64,000 nt of DNA from Pseudomonas sp. 10-1B (GTDB lineage: Bacteria; Pseudomonadota; Gammaproteobacteria; Pseudomonadales; Pseudomonadaceae), in assembly GCF_000935045.1 (NCBI RefSeq), contig NZ_JYKS01000008.1:1-64000 (forward strand), in the 5' to 3' direction. Made by a program: the position numbers and the translations under genes. The notes beneath the pieces are model-generated. The model was given only the letters and a program-made list of their open reading frames with translations, was not told the DNA's origin and did not search any database. This document shows, piece after piece, positions 47,856-58,425 of this stretch. Position 1 is the first letter of the stretch. Every line of letters begins with the position of its first letter.

Positions 47856-48749
47856 ATGCGCTCTGAGGTGATGTCTGTCAGCAGTGTGCGCCTGTTCCGC
47901 CTGGCGCTTGGGACCTTGCTGTTACTGGCCGGCTCCGCGCTGCTGGTGGCGCGCGGCCTCGCCTGGCTGGACCTGGAACCACGCATGCTGCGCGCCCTGG
48001 AGGGCGGTGCGTTGTGCGCACTGGGGACGGCGCTGGGCGCGGTACCGGTACTGGTCATTCGCAACATGCCGGTGGCGCTGGCCGACACGCTGCTGGGCTT
48101 CGGCGCCGGCGTGATGCTGGCCGCCACGGCATTTTCCCTGATCATCCCAGGCTTGGGGGCGGCCCAGGCCATCGGTTTCAGCCCTTGGGGGGCCGGTAGC
48201 CTGATCAGCTTTGGCTTGATGTTCGGTGCGCTGTGCCTGTTTCTGGTCGACCTCAAGGTGTCCGGCGCCTCGCCGGAAGCGCTGGTCGGCACGGAGAACC
48301 AGCCAGTGATTGCCGCACGCATCTGGCTGTTCGTGATCGCCATCATCGCCCACAACATCCCCGAAGGCATGGCCATCGGGGTTTCGGCTGGTGGTGGCAT
48401 GGCCGACGCCGACAGCCTGGCCATGGGCATTGCCTTGCAGGACGTACCCGAGGGGTTGGTGATCGCGCTGGTACTGGCAGGGGCGGGCATGCCGCGCTTC
48501 AAGGCATTCTTGATCGGGGCTGCTTCAGGGCTGGTCGAGCCGGTGGCAGCGGTGATCTGTGCCTGGTTGGTGAACATTGCCGAGCTGCTGTTGCCCCTGG
48601 GCCTGGCCTGCGCGGCGGGGGCCATGTTGCTGGTGGTGACCCAGGAAATCATCCCGGAATCGCGCAGCAATGGCCATCACCGACTGGCCAGCCTGGGGCT
48701 GTGCATCGGCTTCTGCCTGATGATGGTGATGGATACGGCGATGTCGTAA
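47856..48749 (+). CDS. ZIP-family metal transporter
   Basis: Membrane protein of 297 residues with about eight helices and the ZIP metal motif 'IIAHNIPEGMAIGVS' (HNxPEG) plus 'ALQDVPEGLVIALVLAG'. ZIP proteins import Zn2+, Mn2+ or Fe2+ into the cytoplasm. It starts 11 bp after sodA, so it may supply the metal for the Mn enzyme, which is inference. ATG 47856 is used; ATG 47871 with GAGGTG directly in front is the alternative. Confidence 0.85.
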   Translation: MRSEVMSVSSVRLFRLALGTLLLLAGSALLVARGLAWLDLEPRMLRALEGGALCALGTALGAVPVLVIRNMPVALADTLLGFGAGVMLAATAFSLIIPGLGAAQAIGFSPWGAGSLISFGLMFGALCLFLVDLKVSGASPEALVGTENQPVIAARIWLFVIAIIAHNIPEGMAIGVSAGGGMADADSLAMGIALQDVPEGLVIALVLAGAGMPRFKAFLIGAASGLVEPVAAVICAWLVNIAELLLPLGLACAAGAMLLVVTQEIIPESRSNGHHRLASLGLCIGFCLMMVMDTAMS

Positions 48750-48785
48750 GTCAGCTTGGGGGGCGCTTGTTTCTTGCAGGCCCCT

Positions 48786-49106
48786 TCAGGCGAAGATGAC
48801 TTCTACTCGCCCTTCGCGACGCGAGCGGGGGGCGGTCTTGACCACAATCTGCACATCGCGTCCGAGGCGCGCCAGGCAATCGATCATCTTGGTTTCGCTG
48901 ATACCGCGAAACTTGCCTCGCATCATCTCGGATACCTTGGGTTGGGGTAACCCAAGTACTGCAGAGGCCTGCACCTGGGTGAGGTGACGAGCCTTGATGA
49001 TGCTGCAGATCTTGCTGGCAAGCTGTGCTTTTACCTGCATTTCATTGGCGTCGGCACTGTTGAGGTCGGCATAGACGTTACCGCTGCCTGCTTCGATCTC
49101 AGTCAT
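48786..49106 (-). CDS. Xre-family antitoxin (second pair)
   Basis: HTH protein of 106 residues; the DNA-binding part 'ICSIIKARHLTQVQASAVLGLPQPKVSEMMRGKF' lies at about 33-66. It belongs to the HigA/Xre group that pairs with Gp49 toxins. Its ATG overlaps the toxin stop by 8 bases. The C-terminal 'RREGRVEVIFA' tail is basic and acidic mixed. It probably neutralises the toxin and binds the palindrome upstream. Confidence 0.82.
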   Translation of the reverse strand: MTEIEAGSGNVYADLNSADANEMQVKAQLASKICSIIKARHLTQVQASAVLGLPQPKVSEMMRGKFRGISETKMIDCLARLGRDVQIVVKTAPRSRREGRVEVIFA

Positions 49107-49470
49107 TTGTTTCTCCTCTTGAGTGAGCCTCCGCCAGCTTCAGGCGTGACTTGATCAGGGCTATGTCATGACCCGGAGTCTTGATGCCAGAGGTGGACTT
49201 CTTCTGGAAACAGTGCAGTACATAGACGGCCGAGCCAAAGCTCACGGTGTAAACCGCACGGTAGGTATTGCGGTTGTAATCCTCCACGACCTCCAGCACG
49301 CCCGCACCTGTAAAGCCTTTAAGGCTCTTGGCTTGCTGGTGCTTGCCGCCTTCCTGCGCCAGATGCAATGCAAAGCCGAAGATGTCCTGTACATCCTCTG
49401 GAAGTGCCTGGAGATCCTTCTTGCTGTTGCCTACCCAGTACAGCGCCCTGATTCGTTTGAATGCATCCAT
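49099..49470 (-). CDS. Gp49/RelE-like toxin (second pair)
   Basis: Protein of 123 residues of the phage-derived Gp49-like family: 'LYWVGNSKKDLQALPEDVQDIFGFALHLAQ', 'AKSLKGFTGAGVLEVVEDYNRNTYRAVYTV' in parts and 'VYVLHCFQKKSTSGIKTP' are its hallmarks (the 'FQKKS..G.KTP' end is diagnostic). It precedes the antitoxin gene. ATG 49470 lies 15 bp from an 18-bp palindrome. The protein is not close to the first toxin of this window. Confidence 0.85.
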   Translation of the reverse strand: MDAFKRIRALYWVGNSKKDLQALPEDVQDIFGFALHLAQEGGKHQQAKSLKGFTGAGVLEVVEDYNRNTYRAVYTVSFGSAVYVLHCFQKKSTSGIKTPGHDIALIKSRLKLAEAHSRGETND

Positions 49471-49485
49471 GGAATGGCCTCAATC

Positions 49486-49503
49486 TATACCTATATAGGT
49501 ATA
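49486..49503. promoter_or_regulatory. 18-bp palindromic operator of the second toxin-antitoxin pair
   Basis: TATACCTATATAGGTATA is a perfect palindrome directly upstream of the toxin gene and overlaps any -10 region there. This is the expected place and form of an antitoxin operator. Confidence 0.6.
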
Positions 49504-49556
49504 AATACAACCGTTCCTCATTGCATCCTGACAATTGACAGAAGATGTTGCGGTGC

Positions 49557-49829
49557 TTACTCGCCTTCGTCGAAGAAGTTGTTGATCAGCGCAACCAGCG
49601 CATCCATGGCGTCGTTGTCCTGCTCGCCTTCGGTATGCAGGTGCACCTGGGTGCCTTTGCCGGCCGCCAGCATCATCACCGCCATGATGCTTTTGCCATC
49701 CACCAGCTTGTCCGGTGCGCGGCCTACCCTGACCTGGCAGGGGAAGCGGCCGGCCACGCCGACGAACTTGGCTGCCGCCCGGGCATGCAGACCCAGCTTG
49801 TTGATGATGGTGATTTCGCGGGCGGGCAT
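49557..49829 (-). CDS. ptsO: Nitrogen PTS phosphocarrier NPr
   Basis: HPr-like protein of 90 residues with the phosphorylated His15 in 'NKLGLHARAAAKFV' and 'SIMAVMMLAAGKGTQV' around the Ser-46 region. It passes phosphate from EI-Ntr to EIIA-Ntr. It closes the rpoN cluster, 19 bp after rapZ. Confidence 0.94.
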   Translation of the reverse strand: MPAREITIINKLGLHARAAAKFVGVAGRFPCQVRVGRAPDKLVDGKSIMAVMMLAAGKGTQVHLHTEGEQDNDAMDALVALINNFFDEGE

Positions 49830-49848
49830 CGTGGGGCGGATCCTTGGG

Positions 49849-50703
49849 CTAGAGGTCGCGGTGGCGGACCTGGACGTTTTTCAGGGATTGCTGCAGCAAC
49901 TGGCCAAGGCGTTCGGTGATGTACACCGAACGGTGGTGGCCGCCGGTGCAGCCAATGGCAATGGTGACGTAGGCACGGTTGCTGGCGGCGAAGCGCGGCA
50001 GCCACTTGAGCAGGTAGCTGGAAATGTCGTTGAACATGTCTTCGACATCCGGTTGCGCGGCCAGGTAGTCGATCACCGGTTGGTCGAGGCCGGAGTGCTC
50101 ACGCAGTTCGGGCTTCCAGTAAGGGTTGGGCAGGCAGCGCACATCGAACACCAGGTCGGCATCGACCGGCATCCCGCGCTTGAAGCCAAACGACTCGACC
50201 AGGAACGCGGTGCCAGGCTCGGGTTGGTTGAGCAGGCGCAGCTTGATCGAATCACGCAGCTGGTACAGGTTGAGGTTGGTAGTGTCGATCTTCAGGTCGG
50301 CCAGGTCGGCAATCGGCCCCAGCAGGTCGCTCTCGACGCGGATCGCTTCTGCCAGCGAGCGGTCGGCATTGGTCAGCGGGTGGCGTCGACGGGTTTCCGA
50401 GAAGCGCTTGAGCAGGGTTTCTTCGTCGGCATCCAGGTACAGCACGTCGCACTGGATATGCCGGGCACGAGCTTCTTCGAGCAGTTCAGGGAAGCGCGTG
50501 AGGTGGCTGGGCAGGTTGCGCGCGTCGATCGACACGGCGACCTTGGGTTGCAGCAGTTCGGTGTTGATCAGCGCGTTTTCCGCCAGCTGCGGCAGCAGCC
50601 CGGCGGGCAGGTTGTCAATGCAGTAGTAACCGTTGTCTTCCAGGACATCGAGGGCGGTGCTCTTGCCGGAGCCGGACCGGCCGCTGACGATGATCAGGCG
50701 CAT
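49849..50703 (-). CDS. rapZ: RapZ/YvcJ nucleotide-binding protein
   Basis: Protein of 284 residues with Walker [10 protein letters not shown] at 8-16 and the C-terminal 'DIGCTGGQHRS-like' stretch, here '[15 protein letters not shown]'. In E. coli RapZ binds the GlmZ small RNA and guides RNase E to control glucosamine-6-phosphate synthase. Its role in pseudomonads is less clear. It lies 2 bp after ptsN. Confidence 0.94.
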   Translation of the reverse strand: MRLIIVSGRSGSGKSTALDVLEDNGYYCIDNLPAGLLPQLAENALINTELLQPKVAVSIDARNLPSHLTRFPELLEEARARHIQCDVLYLDADEETLLKRFSETRRRHPLTNADRSLAEAIRVESDLLGPIADLADLKIDTTNLNLYQLRDSIKLRLLNQPEPGTAFLVESFGFKRGMPVDADLVFDVRCLPNPYWKPELREHSGLDQPVIDYLAAQPDVEDMFNDISSYLLKWLPRFAASNRAYVTIAIGCTGGHHRSVYITERLGQLLQQSLKNVQVRHRDL

Positions 50704-50705
50704 GT

Positions 50706-51170
50706 TCAGTGCTCGTTCTGTACGTCCAGGACAACCTGGAACAGGGCCTCACTGCTGGTGGCCGCACGCAGGCGATCACGGACCTCCTTGCGATCGAGCA
50801 TGCTGGCAATCTGGCGCAGCAGTTCCAGATGCGCATCGGTGGCGGCTTCAGGCACCAGCAGGACGAACAGCAGGTCCACGGGCGCGCCATCGATGGCGTC
50901 GTAGTCGATGGGTGCTTCCAGGTGCAGCAGGGCGCTGACCGGGGAGGAACATCCTTCAAGCCGGCAGTGCGGTATGGCGATGCCATTACCGAAACCGGTC
51001 GAACCGAGTTTTTCCCGAGCGACCAGTTTTTCGAAGATGTCCTGCATCTCCAGTTCTGGCACTTGTTCGGCGATGACGTTGGCGACCTTTTCCAGGGCGC
51101 GCTTCTTACTGCCGCCCGGCACGTTCACAAGGGAACGGCCGGGGGTCAGGATGGTTTCAAGTCGGATCAT
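50706..51170 (-). CDS. ptsN: Nitrogen PTS EIIA-Ntr
   Basis: EIIA domain of 154 residues with active His68 in '[14 protein letters not shown]'. It regulates potassium transport, stress and carbon/nitrogen balance through its phosphorylation state; it does not transport sugars. It is 12 bp behind hpf. Confidence 0.95.
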   Translation of the reverse strand: MIRLETILTPGRSLVNVPGGSKKRALEKVANVIAEQVPELEMQDIFEKLVAREKLGSTGFGNGIAIPHCRLEGCSSPVSALLHLEAPIDYDAIDGAPVDLLFVLLVPEAATDAHLELLRQIASMLDRKEVRDRLRAATSSEALFQVVLDVQNEH

Positions 51171-51182
51171 GGATGAGGGGGA

Positions 51183-51491
51183 TCAGCGGGCGGCTGCACC
51201 TTGCAGCAGGCTTTGCTGTTTTTCCTTGTGTTTTTTCAGTTGGCGGTCGAGCTTGTCGGCCAGGGCATCGATCGCTGCATACATGTCTTCGTGCTCGGCA
51301 TTGGCAACCACTTCGCCGCCGGGAATCTGCAGGGTCGCCTCGACCTTCTGCTGCAGCTTCTCGACTTTCATGATGACCTGCACGTTGGTGATCTTGTCGA
51401 AGTGACTTTCCACGCGTGCGAGCTTTTCAAGCACGTAATCGCGCAGTGGTTGGGTGACTTCTACATGCTGTCCACTGATATTGACTTGCAT
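51183..51491 (-). CDS. hpf: Ribosome hibernation promoting factor (short form)
   Basis: Protein of 102 residues, 'MQVNISGQHVEVTQPLRDYVLEKLARVESHFDKI' in parts, the short HPF/YfiA fold without the long C-terminal dimerisation tail. It binds the 30S decoding site in stationary phase. The ATG at 51491 follows AGGAGAAG; the frame upstream is not coding. It is 79 bp after rpoN. Confidence 0.94.
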   Translation of the reverse strand: MQVNISGQHVEVTQPLRDYVLEKLARVESHFDKITNVQVIMKVEKLQQKVEATLQIPGGEVVANAEHEDMYAAIDALADKLDRQLKKHKEKQQSLLQGAAAR

Positions 51492-51570
51492 ACAGCTTCT
51501 CCTTTGTTGCCCGTGCATAAAGAGGCAGGTCTTGCACCTGCCCCACAAACGCTGTGGCACATCCTAGGGG

Positions 51571-53064
51571 CTACATCAGTCGCTTGCGCTCGCTCGACGG
51601 TGCGATGCCGAGGGACTCGCGGTACTTGGCGACGGTGCGACGGGCTACCTGGATGCCTTGTGCCTCCAGTAAACCAGCGATCTTGCTGTCACTCAATGGC
51701 TTTTTCTGATTTTCCGCCGCAACCAGTTTCTTGATGATCGCGCGGATCGCCGTGGACGAGCATTCTCCGCCTTCGGAGGTGCTGACGTGGCTGGAGAAAA
51801 AGTATTTCAGTTCGTAGATGCCACGCGGTGTGTGCATGTATTTCTGCGTGGTCACCCGCGAAATGGTCGACTCGTGCATGCCCACGGCCTCGGCGATGTC
51901 GTGCAGCACCAACGGCTTCATCGCTTCATCGCCATGGTCGAGGAAGCCGCGCTGATGCTCGACGATCTGCGTGGCGACCTTCATCAGGGTTTCGTTGCGG
52001 CTTTGCAGGCTCTTGATGAACCAGCGCGCTTCCTGCAACTGATTGCGCATGAAGGTGTTGTCGGCACTGGTGTCGGCGCGGCGCACGAAACCGGCGTATT
52101 GCGGGTTTACACGCAGGCGCGGGATGGCCTCCTGGTTCAGTTCCACCAGCCAGCGGTCGCTGTCTTTGCGCACGATGACGTCGGGGACCACGTACTCCGG
52201 CTCGCTGGATTCGATTTGTGAACCGGGGCGCGGGTTGAGGCTTTGTACCAGTTCGATGACCTGGCGCAGCTCGTCTTCCTTGATTTTCATGCGCCGCATC
52301 AGCTGGCTGTAGTCGCGGCTGCCGAGCAGGTCGATGAAATCGGTGACCAGGCGCTTGGCCTCGGTCATCCATGGCGTGTCGACAGGCAGTTGGCGCAATT
52401 GCAGCAGCAGGCATTCGCCCAGGTTGCGCGCGCCGACGCCGGCCGGCTCGAACTGCTGGATGCGGTGCAGCACCGCCTCGACCTCATCCAGTTCGATATC
52501 CAGCTCCGGGTCGAAACCGGCGCAGATTTCTTCGAGGGTGTCTTCCAGGTAGCCCTGGCCGTTGATGCTGTCGATCAGGGTGACGGCGATCAGGCGGTCG
52601 GTGTCGGACATCGGCGCCAGGTTCAGCTGCCACAGCAGGTGGCTTTGCAGGCTCTCGCCGGCCGATGTGCGGGTGGTGAAGTCCCACTCGTCGTCATCGT
52701 TGCTCGGCAGGCTGCTGGCGCTGGTCTGGTAGATGTCTTCCCAGGCGGTGTCCACCGGCAGCTCGTTGGGGATGCGCTCGCTCCACTCACCGTCTTCCAG
52801 GTTGTCGGCACTGGCCGTGCTTTCCTGGAAGCTGTTGTCCTGGGCTTCGGCGGCCGGCTTGTTCTCGGCGTTGTCCGCCATCGGGTCGCTGTTGTCGAAG
52901 TCGTCGCCGTCTTCCTGACGTTCGAGCATCGGGTTCGACTCCAGCGCTTCCTGGATTTCCTGTTGGAGGTCCAGGGTGGAGAGCTGGAGCAGGCGGATGG
53001 CCTGTTGCAACTGCGGTGTCATCGTCAGTTGCTGGCCCATTTTTAGGACGAGCGATGGTTTCAT
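51571..53064 (-). CDS. rpoN: RNA polymerase sigma-54 factor
   Basis: Sigma-54 of 497 residues. Region I is Gln/Leu-rich ('[32 protein letters not shown]' in parts), region II is acidic (about 60-110), and the RpoN box [10 protein letters not shown] is near the C-terminus. It recognises -24/-12 promoters with enhancer-binding activators and controls nitrogen use, flagella and more. ATG 53064 gives the standard '[10 protein letters not shown]' start. The gene order lptB-rpoN-hpf-ptsN-rapZ-npr is conserved. Confidence 0.97.
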   Translation of the reverse strand: MKPSLVLKMGQQLTMTPQLQQAIRLLQLSTLDLQQEIQEALESNPMLERQEDGDDFDNSDPMADNAENKPAAEAQDNSFQESTASADNLEDGEWSERIPNELPVDTAWEDIYQTSASSLPSNDDDEWDFTTRTSAGESLQSHLLWQLNLAPMSDTDRLIAVTLIDSINGQGYLEDTLEEICAGFDPELDIELDEVEAVLHRIQQFEPAGVGARNLGECLLLQLRQLPVDTPWMTEAKRLVTDFIDLLGSRDYSQLMRRMKIKEDELRQVIELVQSLNPRPGSQIESSEPEYVVPDVIVRKDSDRWLVELNQEAIPRLRVNPQYAGFVRRADTSADNTFMRNQLQEARWFIKSLQSRNETLMKVATQIVEHQRGFLDHGDEAMKPLVLHDIAEAVGMHESTISRVTTQKYMHTPRGIYELKYFFSSHVSTSEGGECSSTAIRAIIKKLVAAENQKKPLSDSKIAGLLEAQGIQVARRTVAKYRESLGIAPSSERKRLM

Positions 53065-53240
53065 GGCTGGGGCTTGGTACCTTGTTCGCCGGCGCGCATG
53101 CGCCATCCACTACACGAGGGCGCCGAAGCGCCAGATCAAGCAAGTTTTATGCCTTAAATTGTAGCGTTTGCCTAGAGCGCTGTAACAACTTTAACCCCAG
53201 TTTCAGGGCAATTTGCCAGTGCTCCAGGCACGTGCCGGGG

Positions 53241-53966
<726 letters not shown>

Positions 53967-54491
53967 TTACTCGGCCTTCTTCTTGGGCTGGATCACCATG
54001 TCGATGCGCTGACGTGGTTGGGTCACGTTGCCGCCACGGCCGGCGGTCGCCACCTGGGTCTTGGTGTTGTAGACGATTTTCTCGCCTTCGGTAGTATTGC
54101 CCTCGTTCTCGACCTTGGCGCGGTCGGTGAGGATCACGGTGTCTTTCTGCGCCTGGTACTGAATGGTCACTGCCCAACCTTTCATCTTGTCGGGCTTGGC
54201 GGTGCTCTGCTGTTGCTCGAAGTAGGCCAGGTTGCCAACCGAGGTGACCACGTCGATGTCGCCATTGGCGGCGCGGGTCATGGTCACGGTATTGCCTTTG
54301 ATCATCATCGAACCTTGGGTGATGATCACGTCACCGGTATAGGTCGCGACACCCTGCTTGTCGTCCAGATGCGCGTTGTCGGCCTGGATGCGGATGGGCT
54401 GATCACGGTCATTCGGCAGGGCGAAGGCGCTCGCGCTTCCCAGTGCTGCGCTCAGGCTGAGCAAAAGGGGGAGGGTTTTAACGAGCCTCAT
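53967..54491 (-). CDS. lptA: LPS transport periplasmic protein LptA
   Basis: Periplasmic bridge protein of 174 residues with a signal peptide ending SAFA|LPNDRDQP and an OstA/LptA beta-jellyroll ('IRIQADNAHLDDKQGVATYTGDVIITQGSM' in parts). The Lys-rich tail KKKAE is short. Its ATG overlaps the lptC end by 14 bases. Confidence 0.95.
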   Translation of the reverse strand: MRLVKTLPLLLSLSAALGSASAFALPNDRDQPIRIQADNAHLDDKQGVATYTGDVIITQGSMMIKGNTVTMTRAANGDIDVVTSVGNLAYFEQQQSTAKPDKMKGWAVTIQYQAQKDTVILTDRAKVENEGNTTEGEKIVYNTKTQVATAGRGGNVTQPRQRIDMVIQPKKKAE

Positions 54492-55050
54492 ACTGTCCTC
54501 TTACGTTAGAGAGCAAGTCCATCTTGCCTTCTTTCAAATACGCTTTCATGCCCTTGCCCGTGGTTGTGCCACCGGCGCCGTCGATTTTAACGGCTTGCTC
54601 GGTCTGCGCATATTGCTTCTGCGGGAATACGGTCATGCGTGAGCTGGTGATGATGGTGTCGCGCTGCTTTTCGTCGGTGCGGGCGACACGTACCTGGTTG
54701 ATCAGTTCGACCTCGCTGCCGTCCGGGTTTACCTCGGCGCGCTCGCTCTGGACGTGCCAGGGGTATTCGGTGCCGCGGTACATGTGCAGGTTCGGCGTGG
54801 TCACCAGGGTAACTTCAGAGGCCTTCAGGTGCTCGACCTTGTCTGCGGTCATTTCGTACTGCAACTTGCCGTCCGGCAAGAACTGCACGCTATGGGCGTT
54901 GATCGCATAGTAGTCGATGGCGCTTTCATCGACCTGCGCCACGGGCTGGTCGAGGAAGCTCTCCGGGCTGACATTCCAGTAGCCGATGGCTGCGAGCACG
55001 GCGGCGATCGCCGCCAGCAGCGCAATATTGCGGACTTTTTTGCTGAACAT
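54478..55050 (-). CDS. lptC: LPS export protein LptC
   Basis: Bitopic inner-membrane protein of 190 residues with one N-terminal helix ('IALLAAIAAVLAAIGYW') and a periplasmic LptC domain. It hands LPS from LptBFG to LptA. It is 8 bp behind kdsC. Confidence 0.93.
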   Translation of the reverse strand: MFSKKVRNIALLAAIAAVLAAIGYWNVSPESFLDQPVAQVDESAIDYYAINAHSVQFLPDGKLQYEMTADKVEHLKASEVTLVTTPNLHMYRGTEYPWHVQSERAEVNPDGSEVELINQVRVARTDEKQRDTIITSSRMTVFPQKQYAQTEQAVKIDGAGGTTTGKGMKAYLKEGKMDLLSNVRGQYEAR

Positions 55051-55058
55051 GGGCAGCC

Positions 55059-55583
55059 TTACAGGTAGTTGGCGTTGGCAGTGTCCAGGGTGCCCTGGGC
55101 CTGCATGATCAGTTCGCAGAATTCACGGGCCGCACCCTCACCGCCGCGTGCCTGGGTCACGCCATGGGCGTGCTGGCGGACGAATGGTGCGGCGTTGGCC
55201 ACTGCCATGCCCAAGGCTACCCTGCGAATCACCGGCAGGTCGGGCAGGTCGTCGCCCAAGTAGGCTACTTGATCATAGCTTAGGCCCAGCTCGGCGAGCA
55301 GGCCGTCGAGCACGACCAATTTGTCCTCGCGGCCCTGGTACAGGTGCGGGATGCCGAGGTTCTTCGCCCGGCGTTCGACCACCGGGGTCTTGCGCCCGCT
55401 GATGATCGCGGTGGTCACGCCCGAGGCCATGAGCATCTTGATGCCTTGGCCGTCGAGGGTGTTGAAGGTCTTGAATTCGCTGCCGTCCTCGAGGAAGTAC
55501 AAGCGCCCGTCGGTGAGCACGCCATCCACGTCGAACACTGCCAGCTTGATGCCTTTGCCGCGTTGCATGAGGTCCTGGTTCAT
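55059..55583 (-). CDS. kdsC: 3-deoxy-D-manno-octulosonate 8-phosphate phosphatase
   Basis: HAD phosphatase of 174 residues releasing KDO from KDO-8-phosphate for LPS. The nucleophile motif 'FDVDGVLTDGRLYF' holds D18 and D20, and 'YLGDDLPDLPVI' is the metal-binding loop. It has no cap domain, as expected for a tetramer. Confidence 0.95.
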   Translation of the reverse strand: MNQDLMQRGKGIKLAVFDVDGVLTDGRLYFLEDGSEFKTFNTLDGQGIKMLMASGVTTAIISGRKTPVVERRAKNLGIPHLYQGREDKLVVLDGLLAELGLSYDQVAYLGDDLPDLPVIRRVALGMAVANAAPFVRQHAHGVTQARGGEGAAREFCELIMQAQGTLDTANANYL

Positions 55584-55595
55584 TCCATCGCTCCT

Positions 55596-56570
55596 TTACA
55601 TTACGCCGGCGCGCAGCAGGTCATGCATGTTCAGGGCACCGGTCGGGCGGTCATCGCGGTCCACCACCACCAGGGCACCGATCTTGTGGTCTTCCATGAT
55701 CTTCAAGGCCTCGGCGGCGAGCATTTCGGCGCGGGCCGTCTTGCCGTGCACGGTCATTACCTGGTCGATCAGGGTGGTGTGCACGTCGATATTGCGGTCC
55801 AGGCTGCGGCGCAGGTCGCCGTCGGTGAAGACCCCGGCCAGCCTGCCGTCGGCTTCGACGATCACGGTCATGCCCAAACCTTTGCGAGACATTTCAAGGA
55901 GTGCGTCCTTGAGCAGGGTGCCGCGCGGTACCTGGGGCAGGGCGTCGCCGGCGTGCATCACGTTCTCGACCTTGAGCAGCAGGCGGCGGCCCAGCGCACC
56001 ACCTGGGTGCGAGAAGGCAAAGTCCTCGGCGGTGAAGCCGCGGGCCTCGAGCAGGGCGATGGCCAGCGCGTCGCCCAGCACCAGCGATGCCGTGGTGGAG
56101 GAGGTGGGCGCCAGGTTCAGCGGGCAGGCCTCTTGCTCGACGCGGGCATCGAGATTGACCTCGGCGGCCTGGGCCAGCGGCGAATCCGGGTTGCCGGTCA
56201 GGCTGATCAGCTTGATGCCCAGGCGTTTGATCAGAGGCAGAAGGGTGATGATTTCGGCGGTGCTGCCGGAATTCGACAGGGCAAGGATGACATCATCGCG
56301 GGTGATCATGCCCATGTCGCCATGGCTGGCCTCGGCCGGGTGCACGAAAAACGCCGGTGTGCCGGTGCTGGCCAGGGTGGCGGCGATCTTGTTGCCGATG
56401 TGCCCGGACTTGCCCATGCCGACCACGACGACCCGGCCCTTGCTGGCCAGGATCAGTTCGCAGGCCTTGACGAAATTGTCGTCGATGCGCGCCAGCAGGG
56501 CCTCTACGGCCTCGAGTTCCAGGCGCAGGGTGCGTTGGGCGGATTGGATCAGCTCGCTGGATTGGCTCAT
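55596..56570 (-). CDS. kdsD: Arabinose-5-phosphate isomerase
   Basis: First enzyme of KDO synthesis, converting ribulose-5-phosphate to arabinose-5-phosphate, 324 residues. An N-terminal SIS domain ('GRVVVVGMGKSGHIGNKIAATLASTGTPAFFVHPAEASHGD' in parts) is followed by two CBS domains (about 205-324). It opens the kdsD-kdsC-lptCAB cluster and diverges from mlaF. Confidence 0.95.
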   Translation of the reverse strand: MSQSSELIQSAQRTLRLELEAVEALLARIDDNFVKACELILASKGRVVVVGMGKSGHIGNKIAATLASTGTPAFFVHPAEASHGDMGMITRDDVILALSNSGSTAEIITLLPLIKRLGIKLISLTGNPDSPLAQAAEVNLDARVEQEACPLNLAPTSSTTASLVLGDALAIALLEARGFTAEDFAFSHPGGALGRRLLLKVENVMHAGDALPQVPRGTLLKDALLEMSRKGLGMTVIVEADGRLAGVFTDGDLRRSLDRNIDVHTTLIDQVMTVHGKTARAEMLAAEALKIMEDHKIGALVVVDRDDRPTGALNMHDLLRAGVM

Positions 56571-56818
56571 GTCGAAAAAGCAATGCCTGATGAAAAGGCG
56601 GCGATTATAGCCGCAATGAAAGAAACCCTCACGCTTTCGATTGCCGTGGCGAAGGCCTCGCCAGCCTGTCGCGGGGCTGAACGACTCGCTTCCCGGCCTT
56701 GGGGCGGCGCTGCCAGCGGTGCTATAGTTCGCCGCTATTCGGCCTGCCAGGGGCGCGTGTGCCTTCCAGATGAAGGCCAGCGTCCACTAGGACGAGGCTG
56801 CACTAGCAAGGAGTCTAG

Positions 56819-57628
56819 ATGAGTGTGGATAGCGCCTACGCGGTCGAGTTGAAGGGGGTTACCTTCAAACGCGGTTCGCGCAGCATTTTCAGCAACGTCG
56901 ACATTCGCATCCCGCGCGGCAAGGTCACCGGCATCATGGGGCCATCGGGTTGCGGCAAGACCACGTTGCTTCGCCTGATGGGCGCGCAGTTGCGCCCCTC
57001 CAGTGGCGAGGTATGGGTTGCCGGGCAGAACCTGCCGACGCTGTCGCGCAGCGACCTGTTCGACGCCCGCAAGCAGATGGGTGTGCTGTTTCAGAGCGGT
57101 GCGCTGTTCACCGACCTCGATGTGTTCGAGAACGTCGCTTTTCCGCTACGTGTGCACACCCAGCTGTCGGATGAAATGATCCGCGACATCGTGTTGATGA
57201 AGTTGCAGGCCGTGGGCCTACGCGGTGCCATCGACCTGATGCCCGACGAGCTGTCCGGTGGCATGAAGCGCCGCGTGGCACTGGCCCGGGCGATCGCCCT
57301 GGACCCGCAGATCCTCATGTACGACGAACCGTTCGTCGGCCAGGACCCGATTGCCATGGGCGTGTTGGTGCGGCTGATCCGTCTGCTGAACGATGCCTTG
57401 GGCATCACCAGCATCGTCGTCTCCCATGACCTGGCAGAAACCGCCAGCATCGCCGACTACATCTACGTGGTGGGTGACGGCCAGGTGCTGGGCCAGGGCA
57501 CTCCTGACGAGCTGATGGGCTCGGACAACCCACGGATTCGCCAATTCATGAAGGGCGACCCGGACGGCCCGGTACCCTTCCACTTTCCTGCGCCTGACTA
57601 CCGCGCCGACCTGTTGGGGGCGCGTTGA
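56819..57628 (+). CDS. mlaF: Phospholipid transport ATPase MlaF
   Basis: Cytoplasmic ATPase of 269 residues of the Mla (Ttg2A) system, which keeps outer membrane lipid asymmetry. Walker [10 protein letters not shown] at 41-49, signature '[16 protein letters not shown]' and Walker B '[10 protein letters not shown]' are present. AAGGAG is 8 bases before ATG. In Pseudomonas it was first described as ttg2A for solvent tolerance. Confidence 0.95.
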   Translation: MSVDSAYAVELKGVTFKRGSRSIFSNVDIRIPRGKVTGIMGPSGCGKTTLLRLMGAQLRPSSGEVWVAGQNLPTLSRSDLFDARKQMGVLFQSGALFTDLDVFENVAFPLRVHTQLSDEMIRDIVLMKLQAVGLRGAIDLMPDELSGGMKRRVALARAIALDPQILMYDEPFVGQDPIAMGVLVRLIRLLNDALGITSIVVSHDLAETASIADYIYVVGDGQVLGQGTPDELMGSDNPRIRQFMKGDPDGPVPFHFPAPDYRADLLGAR

Positions 57629-58425
57629 TGCGCAGAAAATCCTTACTCGAACGTGTCCGCCTGCTGGGTCGCTCGGCGATCGACGTGCTGGCGGTACTGG
57701 GGCGTTCCTGCCTGTTCCTGTTCCATGCGCTGGTCGGGCGCGGCGGCATCGGCGGCGGCTTCCAGCTGCTGACCAAGCAGCTGTACTCGGTGGGCGTGCT
57801 GTCGCTGGCGATCGTCGTCGTGTCCGGGGTGTTCATCGGCATGGTGCTGGCACTGCAGGGCTACAGCATCCTGACCAAGTACGGCTCGGAGCAGGCGGTG
57901 GGGCAGATGGTCGCCCTGACCCTGCTGCGTGAGCTCGGCCCGGTGGTGACTGCGTTGCTGTTCGCTGGCCGCGCGGGCTCGGCACTGACCGCCGAAATCG
58001 GCAACATGAAGTCCACCGAGCAGTTGTCGAGCCTGGAGATGATCGGCGTCGACCCGCTCAAGTACATCGTCGCGCCACGCTTGTGGGCCGGTTTCATCTC
58101 GTTGCCGCTGCTGGCGCTGATCTTCAGCGTGGTCGGCATCTGGGGTGGCTCGTGGGTGGCGGTGGACTGGCTGGGCGTCTACGAGGGCTCGTTCTGGGCC
58201 AACATGCAGAACAGTGTTTCTTTCACCGACGACGTGCTCAACGGGCTGATCAAGAGCCTGGTATTCGCCTTCGTCACGACCTGGATCGCCGTATTCCAGG
58301 GGTACGACTGTGAGCCCACATCAGAAGGGATCAGCCGTGCCACCACCAAGACCGTGGTCTATGCCTCGTTGGCAGTGCTGGGTCTGGACTTTATTCTGAC
58401 CGCCTTGATGTTTGGAGATTTCTGA
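57628..58425 (+). CDS. mlaE: Phospholipid transport permease MlaE
   Basis: Inner-membrane permease of 265 residues (MlaE/DUF140 type) with about five helices. '[46 protein letters not shown]' in parts is the typical core. Its ATG overlaps the mlaF stop by one base and its stop overlaps the mlaD ATG. Confidence 0.95.
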   Translation: MRRKSLLERVRLLGRSAIDVLAVLGRSCLFLFHALVGRGGIGGGFQLLTKQLYSVGVLSLAIVVVSGVFIGMVLALQGYSILTKYGSEQAVGQMVALTLLRELGPVVTALLFAGRAGSALTAEIGNMKSTEQLSSLEMIGVDPLKYIVAPRLWAGFISLPLLALIFSVVGIWGGSWVAVDWLGVYEGSFWANMQNSVSFTDDVLNGLIKSLVFAFVTTWIAVFQGYDCEPTSEGISRATTKTVVYASLAVLGLDFILTALMFGDF

